64,000 bases of DNA, taken from Sweltsa coloradensis. Lineage: Eukaryota; Arthropoda; Insecta; Plecoptera; Chloroperlidae. The stretch spans positions 186,001-250,000 of the forward strand of contig JAMZAV010003178.1 of assembly GCA_024449915.1 (NCBI GenBank), read 5' to 3'. Of the stretch, positions 21,249 to 33,975 are shown one piece after another. The number at the start of each line of letters is the position of its first letter. Positions within the stretch are counted from its first letter, which is position 1. The notes beneath the pieces are model-generated. The model saw only the letters and a list, made by a program, of their open reading frames with translations, made no database searches and had not been told where the DNA came from. The position numbers and the translations under genes were made by a program.

Positions 21249-23450
21249 TTGATAATAACTCTTGTATTAATATGAGAATGAATAATAAAGAGGTGAAATG
21301 TAATTTTTGTTCATGTGCTCCGTTTTTGTTTGTTTTAGAATGTTCATAGCTTTGCCAATGAGCTTTAATAATATCGACGACCTTGCTTTGGGTTCGAGGC
21401 TCTCACCGACCACCATTGTTGTTCAAAGTGGCTACGGTTTTGATGACGCCATGCTCCCTCTTTTCATTATTCATACCTCCTTGGAATTGAGTGACCATCT
21501 GCTGGGTATTTGTTTTCTAGTAAATGCACCAATTTCCATCCAAAATTCCAACAATCGAACACGTATCACAGATATTATCACAGTCTGGGATTGTAAATAA
21601 GTACACAGCTTTTGAAAGCTGTAACAGCATTGCAATTGTTTAGGATGCGGTTGTAGTAACTGCAAAATTCAATTATCAACCAATTTCAAAACGTTTTGTT
21701 TTTGTTTTGTTTTTGTAGTTTCTACTATGTAACTCCTTTATCGACCCTAGGAAACTTCTATATCATCTATGTGATTTTGATGAAAAATGGCCGCCATGCA
21801 ACCAGATGGCCTCTCTAGCTTCTTTGTGTGTGGATTTTATATGAGAGATGTCATCCGTGATTTCTTAACAACAGTGCGGGAAAATAAAACTTAAATCTTT
21901 GTGTCGCAATTTTTTGCAAGTTGACGTATTTAATTTAAATACTTTAAATTACTGCAATGGTGGTTTATATATAATTAATATACTCCTGTTCCGCATACTA
22001 AAACCAATATTGGGTACTCAAGAGACTTCCCTAATATGAAGACAAATATAAGGACAATTTGCGTAGTGTGTCCCCTTTAAACAATTCGAGACTAACGTCG
22101 AGCTTGTGTTTCGAAGATTACTTCACGCACATTGCGTCATCAAACATCCGACATCTTTGATGTTAACATCGGAGCACGGAGGTTTCTCGTGAAAGGGGCC
22201 ACAAGGTTGAGTTCCGATAGATAATCATTCCGTCGTGCGGTAGTCAGCTACACATCCGGTCTGAATAGCTCACAAGGCGGTGGTTTCAATAGTTTAATCT
22301 CTACGGGGATCCCCCGCACACTCACACAGGCGGTGCACGGGAGAACACAGCTTCGCACTGCGTCCGCTAGGGCGCTCTGTGAACTACCATAACTCACCAT
22401 GGTCTACGCTGAGATCTTTTCGTTGTACAGGGCTTGAATCAGGGTAGTTTATAGTCGTTACTAAGCTTGATAGATTAATGTGCGCCGTGTAAGGCCGGTC
22501 AGAGCTGGACTCGACTGGAGTTTCCGTCTAACTCGATTACATTCTGTACGTGTCCCCGCTCTATTTCCTCCTCTTTACAGATGTCATTGAAACGAGTCCA
22601 ACGTTGGAAGTGTACAGCTTTGAGTGTACTAGTTGAACATACGATTTATCTTTAATCCATTTAGCTATTCAGGGAGCAAAGATACAATATATGCATCACT
22701 TTACTGTCCCGTTTGTCCGACTGTGCGATTGTCACGTATCACGATAAAATCGACAATGCCTCTGAATGACCTGCGAATTTTTTCCTTCGAACTGCAATAA
22801 TGAATGATTGATGAATGATACAGGATGTTTTTAGTGGCCATTGGGATCAGTGAGACGGAACTGGATTCACTCCAAAGGGGATAATTCAACCGGGCACCAA
22901 AACCTAAAGAGAACAACGGTGTACGAATCGATTATGTGTGCCCGTCGTCAATATGTTCAATAAGTAGCTTAGCTCCCGATTTTGGGTTCTGCCGTGTGAG
23001 ATTCTATAAAGAAAGCTTATAAATCGTTATCAAGCATTTAGCCATGCTATTTTTGGTGATAACGATCGATATATCCCAAAGAAGTTGGAATAGCATTAGT
23101 ATTGTCTAGATGACGCATGAGCGCTACTGTACCTATTGCTAATTTGTTCGGCGCCCGGCGGCAATTTTATTGACAAAGCAAAATGTCAAATTACATTTTC
23201 CTCGTTAAAACTCGCCTTTTGTCTAGCCTATTTAAACATTATTAGGTCATGTTGTGAATTTATCTTCAGGCATAGCATTTTAAAAGGATTAAACCGTCAT
23301 TTTACAGCTGTGTTAACCAAATATTTTACCAGCAAGCCTCTCAAATACGTGTTTTATAACAGGGTATTCTAATCTGGAAAAGATAAAAAAATCATTAATA
23401 TCCATCGATTGAATACCGATATAAATGACTAAAAATTAATCTTGCACAAT
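21249..23450. other. unassigned sequence
   Basis: GC-richer between about 22180 and 22620. A 97-codon frame at 21307-21600 has no family signature. No splice-supported gene can be claimed. Confidence 0.4.
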
Positions 23451-23454
23451 ATTG

Positions 23455-23645
23455 TAATGGTACAAAGTGGTCCGGAACACTTGAATAGCTATAAACATCC
23501 AAATTGAGTAGGGCCTACACGGTCATTGTGTAGACTCGGGCGCACAGCTAATTTGACAGACAAAGGGAAACACAATCATGTTAATGCCAATAAAATGGCG
23601 GCCGTCAATTAGCAATAATAATTATCCCCGGACGGCCGCAATGGA
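23455..23645 (-). repeat. dispersed repeat R1, copy 2
   Basis: Reverse complement of 8411-8600: GTAATGGTACAAA, TGTGTAGACTCGGGCGCAC, TGACAGACAAAGGGAAACAC and AAAATGGCGGCCG. Confidence 0.6.
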
Positions 23646-24790
23646 GTGCTAGGACCTTGCTACATTCACGTTATCCTTATTGAAACGCACGGACGGTGTA
23701 CTTTTCTGATAGATATACTATCAAAAAGATTGTAAGGAATGACAAGTAGAACTACAAGTCTTGAACATGGAAATTTAACAATTATTTTGTCTTCATACGT
23801 TTTTTATTTTTATTACAAACAAAGCAACTTATGCAAAAATGCAATATAAAAAATGAAAAGAAAATTTCCAAAAATGAAAACAAACAGGTTGGACTATGAA
23901 TTAAAGTTATAACATTATTTGATTGTGTCCAATACGTAGCCATGCATGATTAAATCTATATTACGCCATCATCGGCAATGTTGGTTCGGAACAACTTTAT
24001 ACAAACATTTCTCAGAGTACAGTAACGCCCAGGCCATCCGCATCACGGTTTTACACAGACAATGATTAATGCGTCTATAGTCGTACTTTTAAATCTGTGA
24101 GCGGAATGTACTTAGCCCGAGCTTAACCCATATTTCAGGGTCCGTGAATCCCTTAAAAGTACAATATCAAGTCGATCCGCTGAAACTTGCACATCAGCGT
24201 TTATCTAATGACAGGACGTCTCAAGTCAGGCGCTTGTTGAAGCTAGGAGGAGGCGAGTTCACTCATTCAGCTTTCTTTAAGAGGAGTAGCTGAGGTAGGC
24301 ACAACTGAAGAAGGGTAAGAATAGGGTAAGATATTGATTGATATTTGATCCACACTTGGTTGCAAAGAATTAGACGTAAAAAACATTAAGAGATATACGC
24401 CTAAAGAGAGCAAAAAAACAAAAAAACAAAAAACATATAAATCCATGACATTCCCATTATACGTTTATCTTACTATTTACAAAATCAGCCTAAAAAATTC
24501 ACACTGATATAAACCTTTTGTTTGTAATTCTTTATAACCGTGTGTGGATATGAAGAACGTTACATAATTGCGAACCGTAATGAGCGCTTGCACTTTTCTG
24601 GTGCTAGTATCAAGTCCTCTTAAAACGAAATCAACCTTAGTTCACGATCTTTCCTCCTCGAAGGGGTCGTGAAGGCCCTCAAGATTAATCGGGACATTGA
24701 CGTTGTCGGGATTATTCCAGGAGGGGCTTTCGGTTGCCGAGTAAGCCCGACTTTAGTCGAGCTTAGCCGAGAGGGACTAGCTTGATTCTT
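23646..24790. other. unassigned sequence
   Basis: No gene or repeat recognised. There is a GC-richer patch at 24640-24780. Confidence 0.4.
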
Positions 24791-24989
24791 TCACTCACTC
24801 ACTCGCCCTCCCACTAGCCCACTCACTCACTCACTCACTCACTCACTCACTCACTCACTCACTCACTCACTCACTCACTCACTCACTCACTCACTCACTC
24901 ACTCACTCACTCACTCACTCACTCACTCACTCACTCACTCACTCACTCACTCACTCACTCACTCACTCACACTAACTCACTCACTCACC
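24791..24989 (+). repeat. (ACTC)n microsatellite
   Basis: About 160 bases of near-perfect ACTC with imperfect shoulders. The same motif makes the array at 58065-58224. Confidence 0.98.
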
Positions 24990-25530
24990 CTGTGTGCTTG
25001 TTTTACCCAATCCTTTGTCATTTTATGTACAATTTGTGAATAAATAATAAATGGCAGAAAAAACTGAAGGTAAATTTTCAATTTTTGTTCAAACTTTGAT
25101 ATCTTCCTACAAAACCTTTTACACACGTTTTGAAAAACAAATCCTAGAATTCCTTACATTCAAAATAATATCGTGAGAAGATAACTTTTTTGTGCAGATA
25201 TGACACTTTGTAGTGTGAGTTCCACTTAATGCGGAAAACTGCCCTGTGTCGATTCCATAAAGACTCATGCGCAATTTCATAATTATTATGTGAACTGGGG
25301 AAATCTGAATAACACACGCCAGAGTCCCTTGATTCTCTGGTTTTGCTCCTGTCTAGACACTAAAACAAAACGTGACTTCGTTTCAATATGGGTGATGATT
25401 GTCTTCGTTCATCTACTAATGTATAATAACATACAGATTGCTTAGATAGATTGGATTGAAACTAGACAGAAAAAGGTTATAGCTCACGAGAAATCTTAGG
25501 GTAAATACGTTTCCTTACCGACTTCCGGTT
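24990..25530. other. unassigned sequence
   Basis: No gene or repeat recognised. Confidence 0.4.
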
Positions 25531-25532
25531 TA

Positions 25533-25972
25533 GACTACTTCTCTCCATGTGTGTGGAATCCACATCACGTCACCAAAATTAAGCAAGTTCAACGCATTCA
25601 ATACAAATTTTTAAGTTTTCTTTGTGATCAAAATAACATAAATTTTCACCGATCACATTTTGCTACATTTTGTCAACAACATTCGATTCCGACGTAATTT
25701 TCCTGTTCAAACTTCTTCATAATTTCATAGACATGGACCTACTTCAAGATATAAACTTTCACATCCCTTTAAGATTTACAAAAAATTACATCCCCTACAA
25801 AATTCCATGTGCTCGTATTGATGTTTTTGAATTTTCCCCCATCAACCGAATTCAAGACACCTACAACATTTTATTAGAATTTATAGAAATTGACATCAAC
25901 CACATTAAACTTGATTCATTGAAAGCAGCTATTTTTGCCAGTTTGTTTTTCATTCATTTTGTTTTTCATTAA
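25533..25972 (+). pseudogene. non-LTR retrotransposon ORF2 C-terminal fragment
   Basis: From 25533 the frame reads YFSPCVWNPHHVTKIKQVQR then IQYKFLSF, the post-RT motif (VW.P......I...Q..F..F) of jockey-like LINEs. It stops at the TAA near 25696. A second frame (25670-25969) carries on with FLFKLLHNFIDMDLLQDINF then HIPLRFTKN and FSPINRIQDTYN, the usual C-terminal end, so one frameshift near 25665 explains the split. The fragment closes with an A run at about 25969. Endonuclease and RT domains are absent. Clade not resolved; jockey-like is the best guess. Confidence 0.75.
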
Positions 25973-26245
25973 AAAAAAAATATTTTTACTTTGTTATTGA
26001 AGTTGTTCTTATTACGGTAGATTAATTGTATGATTTTAATTTTATAGTACTTGTTCATGAACTTATTCATTTGTATAATGTATTTGTATTGTTTAGTTTT
26101 AGTAACCTTACACTTGTGGGTTAAAACATGTTGTTAGAGATTAATAAATATATAAATATGAGTGTAATTGAAGATCTTTTATGTGAAATTTAACTTTTCT
26201 TAGCTTTCGAAATATTTCAGATTCAATTTTACCGCTCAATTTATT
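25973..26245. other. AT-rich, probable 3' region of the LINE fragment
   Basis: AT-rich sequence ending in TTAATAAATATATAAATATG near 26140, plausible as LINE 3' UTR. No second copy is present to fix the end. Confidence 0.35.
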
Positions 26246-26653
26246 TTAATGTTTATTTAACATATCCTATTTAGTTATAGCAACTGATTTTACAAAGGAA
26301 AATATTTACCTTCATTTCCCTTGCATCACACACTCATTACAGACTTGTCTGTATGATGCATCATTTCTCAGCATGTGCTTTGGGTGTTTGCATATTCGTT
26401 AGATTGGGATCGCCAAATAAATCACATTTTTTCCATATTTTTTCTTTTTTACCATTTTATAATTGGTTCATTTCATTTCAATTTATATTGAAAAATCTGA
26501 ATATGTTATTAAAATTGTTGTTGTAATATAACTATTTCAAACTTAACTTAACTACAATTCATTATCTTATCGGCATTAATTAATAAATAACTTTTATTTA
26601 GTTGTCCTCTGTTTATTAGTTTTATAACTCAATAGGATAGACGTTAAATAAAA
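26246..26653. mobile_element. element with inverted ends, family R4
   Basis: The left end reads TTTATTTAACATATCCTATT, TAGTTATAGCAACTGATTTT and ACAAAGGA. The right end is its complement (GTCCTC, TTTTATAACTCAATAGGATA, GACGTTAAATAAA). One-ended copies of the same terminus occur at 38970-39045, 58957-59000 and 62835-62900. About 400 bp, non-coding. Confidence 0.6.
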
Positions 26654-27290
26654 AAATAAAAAAAACTCACCAACACAAACGCACCACGTCATTGGTTGAT
26701 TTATTTTGGAAAATTCTCAATAATTCTGGCTGTGAAAGCATCATGTTTATAAATAAGAAAATAAGTTAATTTGATAATTTACATAAAATACATTTTCCAA
26801 CATTATCTAAATTAACAAAAATCATTTACATTAGTGGGAAAACCTAGATGTGAATCGTGCAATCCATTTAGCAATGGCACAAGGTCCCTTGCCCCATAAT
26901 GTTTGATTCAGAATAAATGGATGGGACTGGAACATTTCCATAAAATGTCGTATAGAAAATAATGCCTTAGTGACCTTAAACCCGCATGGAATAGACAATG
27001 GAATTCTCTCTCTCTCTCTCTTCCCCATTCAACCAAATTCCCTGGGGACTTGTAGTTTTTGCTCCAGCGTTTGCAGCTGAAATATCACTCAACTATAACA
27101 CTTCGGGATAGTTTCTTGTCTATCGCTATAACTCACATTAACAAGTATAGTTAACCCAGTTTACAGTGTACAATCTATGGTAGAGATGACCACATATCGA
27201 GAAAACCATCAACTAATAAATACTTGATGCTTTGCACACTCCAGAATATTGTTTAATGGCCTTAAAAATAAATGTTTAAATTCGTGTTTT
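26654..27290. other. unassigned sequence
   Basis: No gene recognised. A (TC)n run lies near 27004-27020. Confidence 0.4.
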
Positions 27291-27689
27291 GAGTCTACCC
27301 ACTCAGTCACATAACTGAATTTCAGCGGGGGACATTAAATTTAAAGAAAACCAAGCCAACCCTGTTGGCGCCGACACCATCGACAAGCGAACAATGACCA
27401 ACTAGAGACCTGAATATTTGAGTAGGAACACCGATCAATCAAGCTGAACACGATTCCACCCGCGGACAGCGACAGAATTAACAATGCTGATTCGGAATAA
27501 CCTTATAATATATTTTGTGCCTCGTTGCTAGGACGACTCAAAAGTCATCTTTCACACATTCCTAAGCCAAGAACTGATGGACTTAAGTCTACATCGGAAG
27601 TTAAAAAACTTCTGCCGAAAGCGGTAATCGAAACCCGGACCTTCTGCATTGGAAGCTGAGCGTCTAACCAAAAGACCAACGAGCCACAA
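27291..27689 (-). repeat. tRNA-derived SINE S1, full-length
   Basis: About 400 bp on the minus strand, from the tail (GAGTCTACCCACTCAGTCAC as read on plus) to the tRNA-like head (CTTCTGCATTGGAAGC and CGAGCCACA). The head includes the B box complement CGAAACCCGG. It is the best uninterrupted minus-strand copy. Confidence 0.9.
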
Positions 27690-27784
27690 TAGTTTTCTTG
27701 AGTTTAATACTAGAGAGAGAGTGAGATAGTACTAGAGAGAGTTTGTGTATGAGAGAGGGAGAAATGTCACATTTTTTTAGGGCC

Positions 27785-28185
27785 ACTCAAAATGTATAAA
27801 TATCGACCAAAAATGTAAATTTTTCATGGACTTTCAACGGACCAGCAGGGAAAAATCTAAATGAACTAAATAAGCATGGGAAAATCTGTGATTCGAACCG
27901 AAAATGTGCGTTCGTACTTTTCGAACTACGCACACACTTTTCGATTGCCAAGTTTGTTTGTATACACAACATTTTAAAATATCGACAAAATATAAAAAAA
28001 ATCATGGACAAGCAACGAAAAGTCTGTTACTAAATCGGTAAAAAGGATAGATAATGTATATGAGAAATAAGTAAATTATGCAGTAATCAGTCGGAGTTAA
28101 AACAGAACATAGAATAATATTTTCCTGCATGTATCTTGGAATGTACGAAAGTGCTGCACTCAAGTCGTTCCTGAGAGTCAGCACA
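27785..28185 (+). repeat. dispersed repeat R3, copy 2
   Basis: TAAATATCGACCAAAAATG, TTCGAACCGAAAATGTGCG, TTTTAAAATATCGACAAAAT, TGAGAAATAAGTA, CAGTCGGAGTTAAAACAGAA and TACGAAAGTGCTGCACT match 19196-19645 and 37555-37775. The stretch GTGCGTTCGTAC..TTCGAACTACGCAC can fold. Confidence 0.55.
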
Positions 28186-28755
28186 GAAGTAAATATTAAG
28201 GCTATTCGCTATTGCTATCCATTGTATCGCCCTCTACACGATATTTAAAAATCAAAGATATGTGACTGCAATCCTTGCTCAATGAATGATGGTCTCAATA
28301 AAATATGAAATAAATTTTAATTATTTTTGTTTTTGGGAAAGTCCCTGTCAGCCATTACAAAAGCGTCAACACTGAGCTAGGTACTATACTAAATTTAGAG
28401 CGACGATTTCATTTTATATCGTTTCTAGTTTCTCCTTCCATCAAAGGAAAACGATTTTCAAAGATATCGTTCGATGTACGATTTTTTGTCAGACTGTACA
28501 AATAAGAGTTGTGCTATGTGGTGCACTTAGTTCAGTGTTGACAATTTTGTCCCAAAATTTGCATATATATAATATATATTGACTCCCGGGAAAAAATCCT
28601 ATTGTATCAAGACCCTCTTTCATTTAGCTAAGATTTAAGCCATCTTCCATAGAATTTTAAAATATCGTTTAGAGCGCGATACACTATAGCCTGAAGATTA
28701 AAATACGGCTTTCACTTGAAACAGTATATTAAACTCTAGTGTTGTGGAAAGTATT
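28186..28755. other. unassigned sequence
   Basis: No gene or repeat recognised. Confidence 0.4.
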
Positions 28756-29016
28756 TCAGTTCAAAGAAAGTTTCCTCGGGAATCTTGCCGCGCGAGTTTG
28801 AAATACCGTCAGAAGCTGTAGGAGGTAATTACTTCTCGTCGAGGAGACGAGGGTGTGGATGTTGGCGTGTTTCCGGTGCATGTGTCTGTATACATGTTCA
28901 ATTTCCCCTCTAACTCGCAATTTGTCAGACTCTGTGGCAGCTATCTCGCTCTGCGCAACAACACCACCTTGTTTATCATGAGAGCGCGTGATCTCGTCAC
29001 GAAACCGGCCCGGCAT
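28756..29016 (-). CDS. candidate exon or small ORF, unknown
   Basis: An 86-codon minus-strand frame from ATG at 29016 to a stop at 28756, clearly GC-richer than its flanks. The product is basic and soluble. Residues about 30-75 (KLRVRGEIEHVYRHMHRKHA, then STRSNYLLQLLTVFQTR) look like amphipathic helix. The SNYLLQLL part vaguely recalls the ARN.YLL.LAA helix of F-BAR proteins, which is too weak to assign. The frame is closed upstream by an in-frame TAA near 29060. No consensus splice donor is evident; CTGACG^GTATTT is a poor candidate. No copy is seen elsewhere in the window, unlike the surrounding repeats. Confidence 0.25.
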   Translation of the reverse strand: MPGRFRDEITRSHDKQGGVVAQSEIAATESDKLRVRGEIEHVYRHMHRKHANIHTLVSSTRSNYLLQLLTVFQTRAARFPRKLSLN

Positions 29017-29268
29017 TGTGTTATACGTAAGAAGTAAATAGAACAGGTAATTTATTTGTTATTTTGAAACATAAACTCTGTTCTTTTAATAATTTGAATT
29101 GTGATATTTCGATTCTCATTCGACAATCTTTTTCCTTTGTTCAACAACGCCAGTTACTATTGTAAGTCCATGGTTCACTTCAACCTTCACATTAAAACTT
29201 ATTCGTGAATAGGCCCGCTTCAAACTAGGACACGTGTGATTAATAGTCGTTCATCTCGGTCGAAAGTT
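29017..29268. other. unassigned sequence
   Basis: Short spacer up to the large inverted repeat. Nothing recognised. Confidence 0.4.
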
Positions 29269-31010
29269 GGGCTCAACTTGGGGGGCAAGGGCTAACCCAT
29301 ACAATTCGGTTCTACACATTACGGAGCATGTATTGTTGTATAACTGAAGAAAAAATTTCACTGCTAACAATACGTCACGACGCTTCAAAGATGGCCGACG
29401 CTTCATTTCTAACGCCGCAAATTGACTTACTAAAACCAAAATAAATGTCAGAAAAATAATTGCAGACACTTGATTTTACTTGTATTCAATTCAGAAGAAA
29501 ATTTGCAACAATACAAATGCAATTTACATAAAAATACAACAATGGAATAGTCTGTTATAGGTCGAAATAGACCTCGTGAACCCACTTTTTCCTAACTACG
29601 CCTTAATTTACGGACATCTCAAGTGTACAATATAAATCCGATGATTTTGGAAAAAATCACTAATGTGTGTTAGCATATTGGCAACAAGATGGCTATAACA
29701 GAATTTGTATATAATGGGCTTTTCAAACTAAAATAATTACAAAACTTAACATGTGCGTATAATGATTCTCATTAATATCCTGTGATTTGCACATGATAGT
29801 GCAGTCCCTGGCCATAAGACCCGTAGGTATTTCGACCTGGATGGATTTTATCTTCTAATCCTGTTAGGGTGTATTTTAAGGATAGAAAAAATCTTGGGTA
29901 GACATCTGTCATTCTGGGCCTAAGTTTTTTACGACGCCATCTTCTTTTAGGCACATGCATATAGAACACGCTCTTGGTTTTCACAAATTTTCTATAATTT
30001 TTATTACAGCTGTAGTGAACTGAAGTTATATTTGGATTCTCCATGAAATTACCAATTAAATGATATATTTGGTCATCCTGGGACCATAATGGTGATTATT
30101 TAAAAAAAATTACATATTATAAGACATGCAGATAAGTTACACGGATTGTTCGTTTATGATACACATATAACATTTGACACACTATATTAGGAATATAACT
30201 GGAAATTGATTTGAAAGTTGGGCTTTTTCAGAATTGTCCCACGACACCAATAGAGGCCATTTTACAAGATGGCGGCGAAACATATTGTTTTTTTTTCAAA
30301 TTTGATGATAGAATGTTGAAATTGGGTAAATACATAGAACATGCTATTGAAAAATAACTTTTGTGTATGGTCATGTCAAACTAACAGAATGGCACCAATG
30401 GCGGCCATTTTGAAAGAAGGCCGTCACACACATAAACCACGTTAATTTAATGATATCATCTTGTTATTTGATGGTATACAAGTAGGGCACGCTATTGAGA
30501 AATTACGGTTTTATATGTTATGACAATTCAATGCTGTTTAAAAACAATATAATAGCTGCTCTATTGAAAAAATGCAGATGCTAGCGGCATCGGCGGGGCC
30601 GAGCGGGCCAATGGTCGATCGGTATTTTGAATTAGTTCCCGCTGATTTGCTAGAACTATCCCGCCGCTGATGTCACCATCTGAAAACCTCCGATGGAGCA
30701 GATAGTATAATGATCTGCTACCGCATAGCAACATTAATTGCTATGACATTAAAAACTAGCAATAATACCATATTTATAATAATACACGTGTTTTTCGTAC
30801 ACATAGAAAAGCAATTGATTAGTTTCTATAACACATTATCTTGTTTATGAATTTTTAATATGTAAATGAAAATGTTCATGTTCCCATTTAAGTTTAAGTA
30901 ACTAAATTCTCGTTTGTAATAGGCGATAGTCCGGTAATGACTCTCATTTGTGCAAAATTTGTTTTTTTAAGTTAATCCGTTTGGGACCCACACATACACA
31001 CAGAATTAGC
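29269..31010 (+). mobile_element. left arm of a 4.6-kb inverted-repeat element
   Basis: The outer end GGGCTCAACTTGGGG matches the complement at 33844-33858, and the inner end TTTGGGACCCACA..CACACAGAATTA matches the complement near 32258-32292. The arms align along their length with a few indels; the left carries about 140 extra bases around 30535-30720. It holds minus-strand frames 29251-29469 and 29772-30044 that recur in the right arm. YY1-like sites lie at 30266 and 30402. It could be a long-TIR DNA transposon or a foldback; no transposase is recognised. Confidence 0.85.
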
Positions 31011-32257
31011 TTTTAGCCAGCTAACTATAAGCGGCCCATCCACCCAACCAGATGAAGAAGAAACCTTTGTAGAAATATTTGGTTGGTATATATATCCAAG
31101 TATAACAAGGTGAAGATAAAAATTAAGTTTTATCTGTTACGAAACATCAATAAATAATGTATTGCATTTAGCAACATTAATGTTGCTATTTGCCCTACTT
31201 TCCTACTGTGATTATCTTCATCCTAAACTCCATCGTACTTCGTAATTTAATTTGTGGTGTTTTTGATGGCAATGTACAGGAACTCGAAAACATGGTCTTC
31301 AATTTATTTTCCCATGATCTTCTACATTTTTTGACTATGTCCTATTCATGCATTCTAAATAAATTTTATGACACGAGACTATAATTTGGTCAACTTTTGG
31401 CAACTGTTTGGCTGCTTTTTAACGACCTCTTGGGAACCTAGTGGCAAACGTTTGGCGTATTTTTGGCAATTCCTTAATGAATTCTTGTCTGTCTTGTAAG
31501 GGTTGCGAACAGGTTACCAAGAGGTAGTATTTGACACAAAACGAGTTGTTGGCTTACTTTTGGCTTCTTCTCTTCTTCTGGCGACTATACTGGGTGAACT
31601 TCTTGGTTTCTTGTCTGATACTTTAAAGTAACCTATTAGCTAACTGCGTGTTGACTGTTTGTTTTCCCTTTGGTAACCAGTTGGGTTGATTGGATATTGC
31701 TTAACGTCTCATATTAATGCACTTTGGCTCTTCGAGACGATGAGTGGAGGTAGATGAGGAGGAAGTATCAACAGAAAAGAAGAGGGGAAAACCGGTACCG
31801 GCACGTAGCCTACTCCGTTAGATAAGTACCAAGGGGACCAATGGCTTAATATCCCATCCGAAAGGACGGTGTAATCCTTGACAGTCATATAGGGGTAACC
31901 AGTTGGAAACCTTCTGAGATCTACTAGGAATACGCACTATCAGATCGGGATTGAACTTGAAATAAGTAATCTAATAGTAAAAGGCCAGTTATTAAAGCAA
32001 GTTGCAGGTTTCTCTCTCTTATGGTTTCATCAAATCTTGACAAATGGCGAAATGCATGCCGTTGGTGTCACAGTGCAGATGTAACTTGCTGACACATTAA
32101 ACACTCTTCATCCAATGACATGCCCCATGTGTGAACCAAATTTAAACATTGTATTGTCCATTTTAGAAGATTTTTATTGAAGCTGAATTAAACTCAGTAT
32201 AGGTGGGTAGAGAGCTAATGGCTGGCTTGCTAAAACTGAGAAAGGAAAATGGTAATA
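31011..32257. other. spacer of the 4.6-kb inverted repeat
   Basis: About 1.25 kb with no inverted partner. 31384-31660 repeats short TTTTGGC and CTTGGG/GTTACC words. A SINE (31685-31893) is inserted. No ORF with a transposase signature (DDE, zinc finger or THAP) was recognised. Confidence 0.5.
31672..31906 (-). repeat. SINE S2 with a 13-bp target-site duplication
   Basis: The duplication GGTAACCAGTTGG occurs at 31672-31684 and 31894-31906. Between them is a 209-bp minus-strand copy of the S2 core (plus-strand words GGCACGTAGCCTACTCCGTT, AAGTACCAAGGGGACCAATG, ATCCCATCCGAAAGGACGGT) with its tail CTTAACGTCTCATATTAATG. The perfect duplication shows a fairly recent retrotransposition. Confidence 0.88.
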
Positions 32258-33858
32258 GTTAATTCTGTGTTGATGTTTGTGGGTCCCAAACGGATAAACT
32301 ATGAGAAACCAAATTTTACACCAATGACAATCGTCTACCGGGCTATCGCCTTCAACAATTGAGAATTTAATTACATTAACTTAGATGGGAAAATAAACAT
32401 TTCCATTTTTCATATTTAAAATTCATTAACAAGATAATGTGTTATAGAAACTAGTCAATTGCTTTTCAATGTGTACGAAAAACACGTGTAGCCTATTGTT
32501 GTTATCAGAATAATATTATTGCTAGTTTTTAATATCATGGCAATAAATGTAGATATGCGGTAGCAGATCCATATAGGCCCCACTACATTGTTTCTAAAAA
32601 GTATTGAATTGATAACACACGTAATTTTTCAATAGCGTGCCCTACTTGTATACCATCAATAACAAGATGATATCATTAAATTAACGTGGTTTATGTGTGT
32701 GACGGCCTTCTTTCAAAATGGCCGCCATTGGTGCCATTCTGTTAGTTTGACATGACCATACACAAAAGTTATTTTTCAATAGCATGTTTTTATGTATTTA
32801 CCCAATTTCAACATTCTATCATCAAATTTGAAAAAAAACAATATGTTTTCGCCGCCATCTTGTAAAATGCCCTCTATTGGTGTCGTGGGACAATTCTGAA
32901 AAAGCCCAACATTCAAATCAATTTCCAGTTACATTCCTAATATAGTGTGTCAAATGTTATATGTGTATCATAAACGAACAATCCGTGTAACTTATCTGCA
33001 TGTCTTATAATATGTAATTTTCTATAAATAATCCCATTATGTTCCCAGGATGACCAAATATATCATTTAATTGGTAATTTCATGGAGAATCCAAATATAA
33101 CTTCAGTTTCACTACAGCTGTAATAAAAATTATAGAAAATTTGTGAAAACCAAGAGCGTGTTCTATATGCATGTGCCTAAAAGAAGATGGCGTCGTAAAA
33201 AACTTAAGCCCAGAATGACAGATGTCTACCCAAGATTTTTTCTATCCTTAAAATACACCCTAACAGGATTAGAAGATAAAATCCATCCAGGTCGAAATAC
33301 CTACGGGTCTTATGGCCAGGGACTGCACTATCATGTGCAAATCACAGGATATTAATGAGAATCATTATACGCACATGTTAAGTTTTGTAATTATTTTAGT
33401 TTGAAAAGCCCATTATATACAAATTCTGTTATAGCCATCTTGTTGCCAATATGCTAACACACATTAGTGATTTTTTCCAAAATCATCGGATTTATATTGT
33501 ACACTTGAGATGTCCGTAAATTAAGGCGTAGTTAGGAAAAAGTGGGTTCACGAGGTCTATTTCGACCTATAACAGACTATTCCATTGTTGTATTTTTATG
33601 TAAATTGCATTTGTATTGTTGCAAATTTTCTTCTGAATTGAATACAAGTAAAATCAAGTGTCTGCAATTATTTTTCTGACATTTATTTTGGTTTTAGTAA
33701 GTCAATTTGCGGCGTTAGAAATGAAGCGTCGGCCATCTTTGAAGCGTCGTGACGTATTGTTAGCAGTGAAATTTTTTCTTCAGTTATACAACAATACATG
33801 CTCCGTGATGTGTAGAACCGAATTGTATGGGTTAGCCCTTGCCCCCCAAGTTGAGCCC
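32258..33858 (-). mobile_element. right arm of the 4.6-kb inverted-repeat element
   Basis: Inverse of 29269-31010. It carries plus-strand frames 33143-33355 (same product as the minus-strand 29772 frame, with a Lys for Arg change in KKLRPR) and 33658-33990 (same first 67 residues as the minus-strand 29251 frame). The frames are short, basic and of unknown family. Confidence 0.85.
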
Positions 33859-33975
33859 TTTTTAGGCCTTCTTGCCTTCGAGATGAACTACTATAAGACC
33901 AATACAATACTTAAGCATCATCCAACACAACCAGTATGTCCAAACCTAGCTCATTGTTCATCTTCTATCTTCTTC

